Assembly (NCBI GenBank): GCA_945875335.1
Contig: CAMCKD010000001.1
Coordinates: 1 to 64,000 of the forward strand
Reading direction: 5' to 3'
DNA length: 64,000 bases
DNA from: an uncultured Clostridia bacterium
GTDB lineage: Bacteria > Bacillota > Clostridia > Oscillospirales > Oscillospiraceae
The notes below the pieces were generated by a model. It worked only from the letters and a program-made list of their open reading frames with translations, was not told the DNA's origin and searched no databases. Positions 7,842 through 16,053 of this stretch are shown in pieces (position 1 is the stretch's first letter; every line of letters starts with the position of its first letter). A program made the translations under genes and the position numbers.

Positions 7842-8766
7842 CATCCAAATCCCGGTAAGGGTACACCCGCTCCCATCCGGCTTGGGTCTTGCGGACGCTG
7901 CTCCTGTGCTGGGAAAGAAGCCGGTTGATCTGGTACACATCGATCCAGATTTCGCTGTTGCATTCTTTCTGACTTTCATCAAAAACCAGCTGCATGCCGA
8001 AATGAAGATGATTCACGTCAATGTTGTTGGTGTTTTCGGTGTCGGAGTAGCCGGTTCGACCCAGAAAGCCGATCAAATCCCCCGCATTCACCGTCTGCCC
8101 TTCCTTCAGTCCAGGGGCGTAGGGCTGGTCCTTTTTCAGGTGGGCGTAATAATAATAGCGCTTCCGGTCATGGCTGCGGATGCCCACCCGCCAGCCGCCG
8201 TATCGGTTCCAACCCAGTGCCTCCACGACACCGCCCTCCACGGCGACTATGGGGGTTCCGGGACTCCCCATCATGTCGTTTCCCAAATGCTTTCGCTTGA
8301 AGCCATAGGATCGGCTGGCGCCAAAATCGTCGTAATGCGTGTAGTAGTACCCTTCCGCGATGGGGGAGAACACCTTCAATCCATATTTGCTGACCCATTG
8401 ACCGTCTTTCTCAATGGCGAAGCTCCCCAGGAAACCACCCAATACGGCAGTATAGGCCTCCCGGTAATACTGAAAATATTTGTTCTGATCTCCCAAAAGC
8501 TCTTGGGCGGACTGATCTCCTTTCAAAGCAGCGGCAGCCTTCCGCACGGAATCCAAACCGCACTTTCCGCCGGTTCTGCAGGCTGCCAGAGCGAGAATGT
8601 CAATCCAGTTCAGGTGCTTTTCCTGGTCAAAGGTCTGAATGTCCACATCCATGGCATATTTCAGAGATTCGTATGGAACATCAAAATCCACCCATTTGAT
8701 AGGCTCTGCCGAAACCGGGCAAAGGAGCAGGCTCAAAATGGGCAGCAACAGTAAAAAACGCTTCAT
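7798..8766 (-). CDS. Secreted M23-family metallopeptidase
   Basis: This 322-aa protein has a classical signal peptide (MKRFLLLLPILSLLLCPVSA). The LytM/M23 domain in the C-terminal half shows the Zn ligands HLGND and HLHF, and the connecting core ends with GQTVNAGDLIGFLGRTGYS. M23 enzymes cut peptidoglycan cross-bridges or act as degenerate regulators; both metal motifs are present here, so activity is likely. ATG 8766 fits the signal peptide and an AGGTGAGG SD. It follows dus by 55 nt. The tail overlaps trmO in the opposite direction. Confidence 0.92.
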   Translation of the reverse strand: MKRFLLLLPILSLLLCPVSAEPIKWVDFDVPYESLKYAMDVDIQTFDQEKHLNWIDILALAACRTGGKCGLDSVRKAAAALKGDQSAQELLGDQNKYFQYYREAYTAVLGGFLGSFAIEKDGQWVSKYGLKVFSPIAEGYYYTHYDDFGASRSYGFKRKHLGNDMMGSPGTPIVAVEGGVVEALGWNRYGGWRVGIRSHDRKRYYYYAHLKKDQPYAPGLKEGQTVNAGDLIGFLGRTGYSDTENTNNIDVNHLHFGMQLVFDESQKECNSEIWIDVYQINRLLSQHRSSVRKTQAGWERVYPYRDLDVTPLPAPSEDSAEP

Positions 8767-8821
8767 ACCCTCACCTCGTTGGTTAGGATGTGAAGCGTTT
8801 TTACGTTTTATTCGACGATTT

Positions 8822-9787
8822 TTATTCCAAATCCCGGACAATATCCTTTGCAATTCGGTAAATATCCTCCATGGTGTTCAGGGAGGATATCTGGTTTTTG
8901 TAGTATCCGCTGTGTGGGACGCCCCGTAAGTACCATGCAAAGTGTTTTCTGGCTTCCAGACAGGCAATGTGCTCTCCGTGATCCTGCTCAGAGAGCTGGA
9001 ACTGCTCCACCGCTACGGCAACCCGGTCTTTCAGGGGCGGTCTGGGCGATATGGGAACGCCTGCCAGGGCTTGACTGACCTCCTGGAAAATCCAGGGGTC
9101 TCCAAAGCAGCTTCGGCCAATCATCAATCCATCCGCCCCTGTCCATTTCTGGCAGCGAAGGGCCGCGTCCCCTCCTGTAATGTCTCCATTTGCAATGACG
9201 GGGATAGAGAGCTGCTCCTTCACCTTGCGAATGGTGTCCCAGTCCGCAGCGCCGGTATAGAGCATACTCCTGGTGCGCCCGTGGACGGTAACCATAGCCG
9301 CACCGTTATCCTCCATCCGTTTTGTAAAGTCCAATACGTTGATGCTGCCCTTGTCCCAACCCAGGCGGCATTTCACTGTGACAGGAACCTCCACCGCCCT
9401 GGAAACCGCCGCAACGATTTGTCCTGCCAGCTCTGGGGTGCGCATCAGACCGCAGCCATCCCCGGAGTTGGCGATTTTCGGCATAGGGCAGCCCATGTTG
9501 ATGTCGATAAAATCGCAGCCGGAGATTTCCAGCGCCAGCCGGGCCCCCTCTGCCATGGTATCCGGGTCGTTGCCGAAAATTTGGGCACCGCAGACACTGC
9601 CCTCGTTTTTCCGCAGCAGCTTGGCGCTTTTCTTGTCCTTATACACCAGGGCCCGGGAGGATACCATCTCCGTTACGGTCACGCCCGCGCCCAGCTTTGC
9701 GCAGACAGTGCGGAAGGCCCAGTCGGTCACACCGGCCATGGGGGCAAGAAAAATAGGATGATCTACCTGGATTGTTCCAATTTGCAT
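8822..9787 (-). CDS. dus: tRNA-dihydrouridine synthase (Dus family)
   Basis: This FMN enzyme reduces uridines in tRNA D-loops using NADPH. The 321-aa product has LAPMAGVTDWAFR, the INMGCPMPKI-GCGLM active-site loop with the catalytic Cys, TVKCRLGWD, VHGRTRSMLYTGAADW and the FMN-phosphate motif ADGLMIGRSCFGDPW. It looks DusB-like in order and length. The frame extends to 9865, but ATG 9787 matches the family (MQIGTIQVDHPIFLAPMAG) and has a purine-rich SD. Its leader contains a large palindrome (9811-9972). Confidence 0.95.
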   Translation of the reverse strand: MQIGTIQVDHPIFLAPMAGVTDWAFRTVCAKLGAGVTVTEMVSSRALVYKDKKSAKLLRKNEGSVCGAQIFGNDPDTMAEGARLALEISGCDFIDINMGCPMPKIANSGDGCGLMRTPELAGQIVAAVSRAVEVPVTVKCRLGWDKGSINVLDFTKRMEDNGAAMVTVHGRTRSMLYTGAADWDTIRKVKEQLSIPVIANGDITGGDAALRCQKWTGADGLMIGRSCFGDPWIFQEVSQALAGVPISPRPPLKDRVAVAVEQFQLSEQDHGEHIACLEARKHFAWYLRGVPHSGYYKNQISSLNTMEDIYRIAKDIVRDLE

Positions 9788-9810
9788 GGCTTTCTCTCTT
9801 TCAATTTGTT

Positions 9811-9972
9811 GGCGACCTCTAAAAACTGCATTTTGATGGTTTGGGCCAGAGATTTTTTCTAACAAAAGTTTTGAAAATACCGAAATTCTTTGCGTATTGC
9901 GGTGTTTTCAAAACGCATTGGTAGGACAAAAAATCCGCCCAAACCGCAAAAGGGCAGTTTTTAGAGCTGCCC
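9811..9972. repeat. 162-bp imperfect palindrome, MITE-like element
   Basis: The left arm (9811-9882) and right arm (9900-9972) pair along most of their length. Outer blocks are CTCTAAAAACTGC/GCAGTTTTTAGAG and GGTTTGGGC/GCCCAAACC. Inner blocks are GATTTTTT/AAAAAATC and GTTTTGAAAATACCG/CGGTGTTTTCAAAAC. It has no ORF and fills the dus leader up to the stop of the upstream 86-aa gene. Its right end (GGGCAG/CTGCCC plus TTTT) can also form a terminator for that gene. Confidence 0.75.
9952..9972 (-). terminator. Terminator-like hairpin after the 86-aa gene
   Basis: On the minus strand GGGCAG...CTGCCC is followed by TTTTGC, 3 nt after the stop codon region at 9975. It is nested in the right arm of the large palindrome. 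Confidence 0.5.
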
Positions 9973-9974
9973 TG

Positions 9975-10235
9975 TTATAACAGAACGGTTCCCAGCCAGA
10001 CAAGTCCTGTGGCCAGCGCTCCGATGGCGGCCCAGAAAGCGCCATAATAGGATAGCCTTCTCTTTTTGGGAATCCGTTCACCAATGCGGATTGCCCGTTC
10101 CGCTTCTTTCAGCAGCGCTTCATCGGTTACTCCGTTTTGAGCGGCATCTTCTTTCAAAATAAAAATAGCCTGCTCAAAAAGCTTTGGGTCTGGGGAGTGA
10201 ACCACAATCACCTGACGGGATATGCCTTTAACCAT
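9975..10235 (-). CDS. Small membrane protein of unknown function (86 aa)
   Basis: I do not recognise a family. The 86-aa product has a soluble N-terminal part (MVKGISRQVIVVHSPDPKLF), an acidic helix, a basic stretch (RIPKKRRLSYYG) and a C-terminal hydrophobic anchor of about 20 residues (WAAIGALATGLVWLGTVLL). The topology suggests a tail-anchored protein with its N terminus in the cytosol. An AGGAGG SD lies 9 nt before the ATG. It follows the Nudix gene by 47 nt on the same strand, so co-transcription with ttcA-nudix is likely. Confidence 0.8.
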   Translation of the reverse strand: MVKGISRQVIVVHSPDPKLFEQAIFILKEDAAQNGVTDEALLKEAERAIRIGERIPKKRRLSYYGAFWAAIGALATGLVWLGTVLL

Positions 10236-10282
10236 TGTTGTTGCCTCCTTTTGTAAGGAAGCATGTCCGAAAATCTGGGGAA

Positions 10283-10747
10283 TTATTCCAAACCAAGCTT
10301 TTTCTTCTCCCAGGCCTTCAGTGGAATGACGATGGGAGGGGAAAGGTTTTCAGGAAGCTTCCCCGCTTCAAAGAACCGAAGCTCCTCGGTCTCTGCTGCA
10401 TCCCGGCAAAGGCAGCCGGAATACTCCTTACAAAGGAATACAATATCCACATTGGATACCTCGTCCCCATTTGGATAAACATAGTGCAGCTCCTTCCCGG
10501 AGAAAACACCGAACAGCTCCAGCTTCCCGGCAACAAGGCCTGTTTCCTCCCGAAGCTCCCGCGCGGCTGCATCCTCCACCCGTTCATCCAACTCGGTGGA
10601 GCCCCCTGGGTAGCCCCAGCAGTGGTTGTCCGTCCGTTTTTGAAGCAGAACTCTTCCCTGCTGATCCTCCACAATCACGCTGGCACCAACCTGTAAAAGG
10701 GTTCTGTGACCCACAATTTTCCGCAAATCCATGATATAGCCTGACAT
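10283..10747 (-). CDS. Nudix hydrolase
   Basis: The 154-aa product has the Nudix box GGSTELDERVEDAAARELREETG, written here across its Gly-x5-Glu-x7-Arg-Glu-x2-Glu-Glu core, starting near residue 49. The flanking SVIVEDQQGRVLLQKRTDNHCWGYPGG is typical of MutT-like enzymes. It probably hydrolyses a nucleoside diphosphate linked to another group; the substrate cannot be assigned. It starts 4 nt before the end of ttcA with AGGAG upstream, which indicates an operon. Confidence 0.93.
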   Translation of the reverse strand: MSGYIMDLRKIVGHRTLLQVGASVIVEDQQGRVLLQKRTDNHCWGYPGGSTELDERVEDAAARELREETGLVAGKLELFGVFSGKELHYVYPNGDEVSNVDIVFLCKEYSGCLCRDAAETEELRFFEAGKLPENLSPPIVIPLKAWEKKKLGLE

Positions 10748-10750
10748 CGC

Positions 10751-11491
10751 TTACTCCTGTTCTTTGGGCCGTTTATAGCGGCCCTGGGGTTCCCACGCAG
10801 GCAAGGGATAGCGCTGCATGGCACCGAAAATCCGCTCTTTCAAATCGGGGTAGGTTTTCACCAGATCAAAAATCAAATCCTTGATTTCCTCCCGCTTGGT
10901 GTGCTTGTCCACCGGGCAGCGGTTAGAAAGAACAGGCAGAGATTGCTGCTGCGCAAAGTGATCCACGGTTTTTTCGTGAATGTACAGCATGGGTCGGATT
11001 TGAATGATGCCGGTTCTGTCCAGATTGGTTACCGGCTGAAAGCAGCTGATTCTCCCCTCGTAGATCAGGCTCATCAAAAAGGTTTCCACTGCGTCGTCAT
11101 AGTGGTGCCCCAGGGCAAGTTTGTTGAAGCCCCGCTCCAAAATCGCCTGATTGAGTGCACCCCGGCGCATTTTGGAACACATGGAGCAGGGATTCTTCTC
11201 CTGCCGGTAATCAAAAATAATGGGGGCGATTTCGGTTTTCACAATGGTATAGGGCACATCCAGCTCCCTACAAAGCTGCTCAATCCCGCTGTAATCCATC
11301 CCAAGCCCCATGTCGATGGTGATGGCTTCCAACTGAAAGGATTTACTGTAGTAGCTTCTCAGCCCGGCCAACAGCTTCAAAAGAACCAGAGAGTCCTTCC
11401 CGCCGGACACGCCCACACCGATTTTGTCCCCCTCATCAATCATATGATAGTCCTCCACACACCGGCGGACGAGACCCATCAGCTTCTGCAT
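10751..11491 (-). CDS. ttcA: TtcA-like tRNA 2-thiocytidine synthetase
   Basis: TtcA adenylates C32 of certain tRNAs and replaces oxygen with sulfur. The 246-aa product has the PP-loop VGVSGGKDSLVLLKLLAGL, the CSMC pair that binds Fe-S in TtcA proteins, LALGHHYDDAVETFLMSLIYEG, and a third conserved Cys region (SNRCPVDK). This motif set separates it from TilS. AGGAGGAAAATCATCTT precedes the ATG. It leads the ttcA-nudix-86-aa run. The exact nucleotide modified is inferred from the family. Confidence 0.9.
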   Translation of the reverse strand: MQKLMGLVRRCVEDYHMIDEGDKIGVGVSGGKDSLVLLKLLAGLRSYYSKSFQLEAITIDMGLGMDYSGIEQLCRELDVPYTIVKTEIAPIIFDYRQEKNPCSMCSKMRRGALNQAILERGFNKLALGHHYDDAVETFLMSLIYEGRISCFQPVTNLDRTGIIQIRPMLYIHEKTVDHFAQQQSLPVLSNRCPVDKHTKREEIKDLIFDLVKTYPDLKERIFGAMQRYPLPAWEPQGRYKRPKEQE

Positions 11492-11610
11492 AAGATGATT
11501 TTCCTCCTGAAAACAATAAAAATGAAACGTGAGATTTTAAGAGCAAATAAGAGCATTCATGAGCATTTGAAAGATTATTCCGCAAACCACACTTTTTCTC
11601 AAAATAGATG

Positions 11611-11639
11611 TTGACAATCCAAAAAGGATATGGTATAAA
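11611..11639 (+). promoter_or_regulatory. Strong sigma-A promoter of rplM-rpsI
   Basis: TTGACA (11611-11616), 17-nt spacer, TATAAA (11634-11639). It leaves a leader of about 70 nt before rplM. Confidence 0.85.
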
Positions 11640-11703
11640 GCAATGGTGTTTGCAGCTTATTGTACTGCAAAGCTGCCAAAATGTCAAAATATTTTACCTA
11701 ATT
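11640..11703 (+). ncRNA. Candidate L13 ribosomal protein leader
   Basis: The rplM leader contains a GCAGCTT/AAGCTGC stem (11657-11682 region) with an alternative TTGCAG/CTGCAA pairing. An L13 leader RNA for autoregulation is known in Firmicutes; I infer membership from position and hairpin only. Confidence 0.45.
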
Positions 11704-11715
11704 GGAGGAACGCAT

Positions 11716-12147
11716 ATGTCCACTACCCTCGCTAAGAAGGAGACCCTGGAGCGTAAGTGGTATGTCATCGATGCAGCCGGTAAGCCCCTGGGCCGCACCG
11801 CTGTGATCGCTGCCAACCTGCTGCGCGGCAAGCACAAGGTCGATTTTACTCCCAACGTTGATTGCGGCGACAACGTGATCATCATCAACACCGACAAGGC
11901 CATTCTCACCGGCAAGAAGGCTGAGCAGAAGGTCTACTACCGCGTCTCCGGCTGGATCGGCGGCCTGAAGGAGACCAAGGCTCGCACCATGATGGAGAAC
12001 CGCTCCGACTACGCCATGGAGCTGGCTGTGAAGGGCATGCTGCCCAAGAACACCCTGGGCCGCAGCTGCATGACCCGCCTGCACCTGTACAAGGGCGCTG
12101 AGCATCCCCATGCTGCCCAGAAGCCCGAAGCCTGGACGCTGGACTAA
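11716..12147 (+). CDS. rplM: 50S ribosomal protein L13
   Basis: L13 is an early-assembling 50S protein. The 143-aa product has ERKWYVIDAAGKPLGRTA near the start and the motif VKGMLPKNTLGRS. ATG 11716 has a GGAGG SD 8 nt away; the 36 codons of open frame upstream lie in the promoter and leader. rpsI follows after 16 nt, the universal L13-S9 pair. Codons are strongly biased (AAG, CTG, CGC), as expected for high expression. Confidence 0.98.
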   Translation: MSTTLAKKETLERKWYVIDAAGKPLGRTAVIAANLLRGKHKVDFTPNVDCGDNVIIINTDKAILTGKKAEQKVYYRVSGWIGGLKETKARTMMENRSDYAMELAVKGMLPKNTLGRSCMTRLHLYKGAEHPHAAQKPEAWTLD

Positions 12148-12163
12148 TTGGAGGTAACATAGT

Positions 12164-12568
12164 ATGTACGAGAGCAAGAAGAAGTATTTTTACGGCACCG
12201 GCCGTCGTAAGTCCAGCATCGCTCGGGTTCGTGTTTACGAGAACGGCACCGGTTCCATCACCATCAACGGCCGCGATATCGATGAGTATTTTGGCCTGGA
12301 AACCCTGAAGCTGATTGTCCGTCAGCCTCTGGCTACCACTGATCTGCTGGGCAAGGTTGACATTGTTGTCACCGTCGCCGGCGGCGGCGTCTCCGGCCAG
12401 GCCGGCGCCATCCGTCATGGCATTTCCCGTGCTCTGGTCGTTCTGAATCCTGAGTACCGCCCCGCTCTGAAGGCCGCCGGCTTCATGACCCGCGACCCCA
12501 GAATGAAGGAAAGAAAGAAGTACGGCTTGAAGGCCGCCCGTCGCGCACCTCAGTTCAGCAAGCGCTGA
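12164..12568 (+). CDS. rpsI: 30S ribosomal protein S9
   Basis: The 134-aa S9 protein has [15 protein letters not shown] near the N terminus, [19 protein letters not shown] in the middle and the basic C-terminal tail ending in QFSKR, which reaches the ribosomal P site. It is co-transcribed with rplM and followed by a strong terminator at 12587-12621. Confidence 0.98.
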   Translation: MYESKKKYFYGTGRRKSSIARVRVYENGTGSITINGRDIDEYFGLETLKLIVRQPLATTDLLGKVDIVVTVAGGGVSGQAGAIRHGISRALVVLNPEYRPALKAAGFMTRDPRMKERKKYGLKAARRAPQFSKR

Positions 12569-12586
12569 TTTTTCCTTTTGCACTTC

Positions 12587-12621
12587 AAAATCCCCGAGAC
12601 CTTCAGGTTTCGGGGATTTTT
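12587..12621 (+). terminator. Intrinsic terminator of rplM-rpsI
   Basis: AAATCCCCGA/TCGGGGATTTTT stem-loop 19 nt after the rpsI stop. Confidence 0.92.
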
Positions 12622-12647
12622 CTATGGGCTTGCTTTTTTTCAGCATG

Positions 12648-12700
12648 AAAAAGACCTCGAATGGATTTGGAAGCTCCAGAATCCTTCGCAGGTCTTTTCT
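12648..12700 (-). terminator. Terminator of the glycan operon
   Basis: Long imperfect stem AAAGACCT...AGGTCTTT with an inner GCGAAGGATT/AAATCCATTCG pairing. It ends in TTTTT on the minus strand, just after the glycosyltransferase stop. Confidence 0.75.
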
Positions 12701-12705
12701 TTGTG

Positions 12706-13908
12706 TTATGGTTTATTCAACGCTTGAACGATGGACTGGTAACCGCATTGAACGGAAAAATGCTGACATAGATACTCCATGGCGGCATTGCCCATTTTTT
12801 CAAGATCACTGTGCATGATTTGCCCCACGGCCTTTTTAAATCCGGCGGTACTGTCGCTTTCGCACCACCAGCCGAAACCACCTTCCATGATGGTTTTTCC
12901 AACGTCAGTGTTGGGGTCGGTACAGGCCAGCACCGGCAGCTTTGCCTGCATATAAGAAAGAAGTCTGCTGGGGAAATTGGGAATGGTGAATCGGTGATCC
13001 AGGAACAGCATTCCCACATCGCAGGCACCTACCAGGGTGTCGAAGTCTTCTTTGGGCAGGCGCTGCATGAGTTTGAAGTTGCGCTGATTGGCCGTTTTGT
13101 AATAGGCTTCCAGTAAGGGATATTCCGTCCCATCGCCAACCACCAGGAAAAAGAGATTACTGTTTTCCCGCTGGTTTTTCAGACATTCAATCAAGAAAGG
13201 GATACCCTGGGGCTTTCCCAGGTTGCCGCCATATACAAATACGGTGCTGTCCTCAGGAATTCCGTATTTCCTTCGGATGCGTTTTCTGGCTTCTTCATCC
13301 ACAGATTTATCCACGATTTCGATACAATTCGGACAGATCCCCACCTGTTCAGGCTTCAATTCTGGGTGTTTTTTTAGAATATACGATGCATTTGCTTCGG
13401 ACATGCAGCCGATATAATCTGATACTTCATAGAGTTGACGTTCCTTGCGGCAAAAGAATTGATAAATCAAACCTTTCACGCCATGGTGCGAGATGATTCC
13501 AATATCCACCGCGTTTTGCGGGAAAATGTCTTTCAGCATCAGATAGGTTTTTGCACCATCCCGCTCCTTCACATATTTCACCGCGCCCACAAACGTGATG
13601 GGCGGTGTGGGATACAGCACCAAATCGAAATGAACCTGGCTCAGATGCTTTTTGATTGCTGCTTTGAATCGGAATTCAATTAAGATGGTATTGATTCCCT
13701 TTTGGAGGAAGCTTGTTTTCTCAATTTTCCCGGTGGGCACCCGATAAATGGTACTGTTTGACTCTTCAATTACCTCCTCCGAAGATTCTGTGGGGGACAA
13801 AATATAGACGTTATGTCCCTTTCGGATAAACTCTCGGAGAAGATCGGTATATATGTCATGCTCTGCAACAGAGTTGTACTGCATGAGGCTCAAGAATAAA
13901 ACATTCAT
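12706..13908 (-). CDS. GT4-family glycosyltransferase (WbuB/PglA-like)
   Basis: The 400-aa GT-B enzyme has an N-terminal acceptor domain starting MNVLFLSLMQYNSVAEHDIY and a C-terminal donor domain (VFVYGGNLGKPQGIPFLIECL, VVGDGTEYPLLE, the LFLDHRFTIPNFPSRLLSYMQAKLPVLA loop). The pattern is like WbuB-type transferases that add amino sugars in polysaccharide loci. It is the last of five genes and overlaps the ATP-grasp gene by 4 nt. It probably adds a sugar to the undecaprenyl-linked product of the PglC-like enzyme. Donor and acceptor are unknown. The DNA looks more AT-rich than neighbouring housekeeping genes. Confidence 0.88.
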   Translation of the reverse strand: MNVLFLSLMQYNSVAEHDIYTDLLREFIRKGHNVYILSPTESSEEVIEESNSTIYRVPTGKIEKTSFLQKGINTILIEFRFKAAIKKHLSQVHFDLVLYPTPPITFVGAVKYVKERDGAKTYLMLKDIFPQNAVDIGIISHHGVKGLIYQFFCRKERQLYEVSDYIGCMSEANASYILKKHPELKPEQVGICPNCIEIVDKSVDEEARKRIRRKYGIPEDSTVFVYGGNLGKPQGIPFLIECLKNQRENSNLFFLVVGDGTEYPLLEAYYKTANQRNFKLMQRLPKEDFDTLVGACDVGMLFLDHRFTIPNFPSRLLSYMQAKLPVLACTDPNTDVGKTIMEGGFGWWCESDSTAGFKKAVGQIMHSDLEKMGNAAMEYLCQHFSVQCGYQSIVQALNKP

Positions 13909-14867
13909 ATCTTTTTGACCATGACCTCGTTGTATTTCATCATGCAGATGCCTTCCTCATACATTCCGATCCGACAGGGGTTGGCTTTCCCCCGAAGGTT
14001 ATTGAGGATCAGTTCCATATGATTGCAGCCGCATTCATAGGCGTGAGGGTAACCACCACCGAAACGGGGGTTTACCTCAGAGATGTAGTATTCACCGTTG
14101 ACCTGGAAAATGTCAATATCGATCTGGCCCAGGAAGCCGGCCTCTTCTACGAACTGTTTGATCAGCGCAAACAGATTTTCATCCCGGAAGGAGACAGCCT
14201 TGTCCGTCTCCCCTGCCCGCATCAGGATTTTCTTCTTCGTGAAAATAGAAACCACTTCGCGGGAAATCATGTCGATGTACACATCCGCGCCGATTTCCTG
14301 GCCATCCAGGAATTCCTGAATCATCAGCCCATCGCTGTGAGAAAAGAGCAGCTCTACCGTCTCCCGGTCATACACCTTGGAGATGGCAATGCTGGCGCTT
14401 CCTCTGGCGGGCTTCACAAACACTGGATACTTGGCCTTCCCAGCTGCCACATCCGCGAAAAAAATTTCCTTATCCATGTAGGATTGGGCACAGCGGTAAC
14501 CATGCTCTGTAAGCCATCGGAACATCTGGAATTTGTCCAGGGACATCTCGCAGAGCTGATAGGAAGAACCGATGACCTGGGTGCCGACTGCTTTGAATTT
14601 ATCCCTGTTTTCTGCAAGCAGGGACAGCTCTGGGTCGATTAAGGACAGCACTCCGTCAACCTGTTCCTTTTTGCAGATGTCCAAAATCACATCGATATAG
14701 CCGGGGGCCGTCATTCTGGGAACAATATAGAATTTATCGGCCTCATAAATCGAAGGGGCAAGATTGCTCATATCCGTACAGATGACCTTCCCCTGCCCTG
14801 CCAACGCTGCTTTGAAATACTGCACCACTTTATTTCTGGTGCCGGAGCTCAATATCAAAATATTCAT
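13905..14867 (-). CDS. ATP-grasp ligase of a glycan locus
   Basis: The 320-aa product has a pre-ATP-grasp Rossmann part (MNILILSSGTRNKVVQYF), an ATP-grasp core (PVFVKPARGSASIAISKV, LMIQEFLDGQEIGADVYID) and the Mg-binding end DIFQVNGEYYISEVNPRFGGGYP. CarB-like enzymes of this type occur in polysaccharide gene clusters and join a carboxylate, often an amino acid, to an amine through an acyl-phosphate. ATG 14867 has GAGGA 8 nt upstream; the frame begins earlier at a TTG (14882) that would overlap the decarboxylase. Its partner substrate is unknown. Confidence 0.87.
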   Translation of the reverse strand: MNILILSSGTRNKVVQYFKAALAGQGKVICTDMSNLAPSIYEADKFYIVPRMTAPGYIDVILDICKKEQVDGVLSLIDPELSLLAENRDKFKAVGTQVIGSSYQLCEMSLDKFQMFRWLTEHGYRCAQSYMDKEIFFADVAAGKAKYPVFVKPARGSASIAISKVYDRETVELLFSHSDGLMIQEFLDGQEIGADVYIDMISREVVSIFTKKKILMRAGETDKAVSFRDENLFALIKQFVEEAGFLGQIDIDIFQVNGEYYISEVNPRFGGGYPHAYECGCNHMELILNNLRGKANPCRIGMYEEGICMMKYNEVMVKKI

Positions 14868-14871
14868 GGTA

Positions 14872-16044
14872 TCATTCCTCAAGTATAGATTTCATCATGT
14901 ACTCCTCCGGCTGCCAGCTTTCCCGCACCTTTATAAATTCGCCGCCCCGCTCCACATAGACATCGGGGAAATATTTGATAAACAACGGTGACAGGCACAT
15001 GGTGTAGGCTCCAACCTTATGATAGACGATCCGATCTCCGGGTTGAAGCGCTGGTTCGTTAATTGCTTCAAACAGCCGATCATGCTCCATGCAGGTGTAG
15101 CCGCAGATGATCTGCTTCGGAAGGATAGGCCCATCGCCCTGGTGTTCATAGGAATGGAAATAGGAGGACTTGGACATCAGCGGGTCGATGCTGGTGCGGC
15201 TGCCGTCAGTGACCACAAAGCGGCTGAACTGGGTATCCTTCACATCAATCACCGTGGTTACATAGCGGATAGGGGCGCCAATGACTGCCATGCCCGGTTC
15301 GATGATGAGCTTTGTCTGCTCCTTGTCAAACCTGGCGCTGAGAATTTCCGCCATGAGCGCCATGTATTCTTCAAACTGGGGCTTTGTGGGCAATCCTCCG
15401 AAAAAGCCGCCGCCCACATCGATATAATCCAAGTCGAAGTGAAATTCCTCTTGCACCTTGCAGGCAACTCCCGCAATGGCTCGATAGATATCCAAGCCTC
15501 TTGATTTGGAGCTTGTATGCAGGTGCAGCCCCGCGATCCTCACGTTCTTATCACGCAGGGCAGTCACGGCTTTTGCAAATTCTCCATTCTCGTAGCAGAA
15601 GCCGAACCGTCCGCCCTCCTCCGGGCACTGGGACTGACCGGGGCACATCTTTTCAATGTCAAAATTGATTCGGATGCCAACCGCCCGATTTTCAACAGGA
15701 AGCACATCCAGCCAGTCGATTTCCCGTTGGGAGTCGATGTTAACAATACACCCGTCTTGGATTGCTTCCAGAAATGTATCCTTTGTCTTGATGGGGCCGT
15801 TATAGATGATCTTTCCCTTTTCTACGCCCACCAGCTTTGCCAAATTGTATTCCTCTTCGGAAACCACCTCCGCAAAGCAGCCCAAGCGGTCAAAATGACG
15901 GATAACCCAGGGCAGCGCATTGGTTTTGTAGGAATAGCCAATGATGGAATTGCTCCAGTGGTTATCCAGTGCATTCTTCAATTTTCTGAAATTGTCATCC
16001 AGTTCCTTTTGATCGATGACATAATAGGGCGTTTTCAAGTCCAT
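14872..16044 (-). CDS. PLP-dependent fold-III amino acid decarboxylase
   Basis: The 390-aa protein belongs to the alanine racemase-fold decarboxylases (LysA, NspC, BtrK). It has the PLP lysine in GYSYKTNALPWVIRHF, the glycine-rich HLHTSSKS and DVGGGFFGGLP segments, the phosphate loop EPGMAVIGAP, and the second-subunit Cys motif ICGYTCMEHDRLFE. It lies next to an ATP-grasp ligase, not in a lysine or polyamine pathway, so it may act on an amino acid that is attached to the glycan or a carrier, as BtrK does with BtrJ in butirosin synthesis (inference). ATG 16044 has AGGAG at 5 nt; GTG 16050 is an alternative. Confidence 0.88.
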   Translation of the reverse strand: MDLKTPYYVIDQKELDDNFRKLKNALDNHWSNSIIGYSYKTNALPWVIRHFDRLGCFAEVVSEEEYNLAKLVGVEKGKIIYNGPIKTKDTFLEAIQDGCIVNIDSQREIDWLDVLPVENRAVGIRINFDIEKMCPGQSQCPEEGGRFGFCYENGEFAKAVTALRDKNVRIAGLHLHTSSKSRGLDIYRAIAGVACKVQEEFHFDLDYIDVGGGFFGGLPTKPQFEEYMALMAEILSARFDKEQTKLIIEPGMAVIGAPIRYVTTVIDVKDTQFSRFVVTDGSRTSIDPLMSKSSYFHSYEHQGDGPILPKQIICGYTCMEHDRLFEAINEPALQPGDRIVYHKVGAYTMCLSPLFIKYFPDVYVERGGEFIKVRESWQPEEYMMKSILEE

Positions 16045-16053
16045 CGACACTCC

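Noticed and set aside
7798..8853. Extension of the M23 peptidase frame to 8853.
   Set aside because: The extra 29 codons precede a typical signal peptide that begins at ATG 8766 with a good SD.
11525..11580. Three nearby GAGCA motifs between ttcA and rplM.
   Set aside because: Spacing is irregular and too short for a CRISPR or iteron array; no function could be supported.
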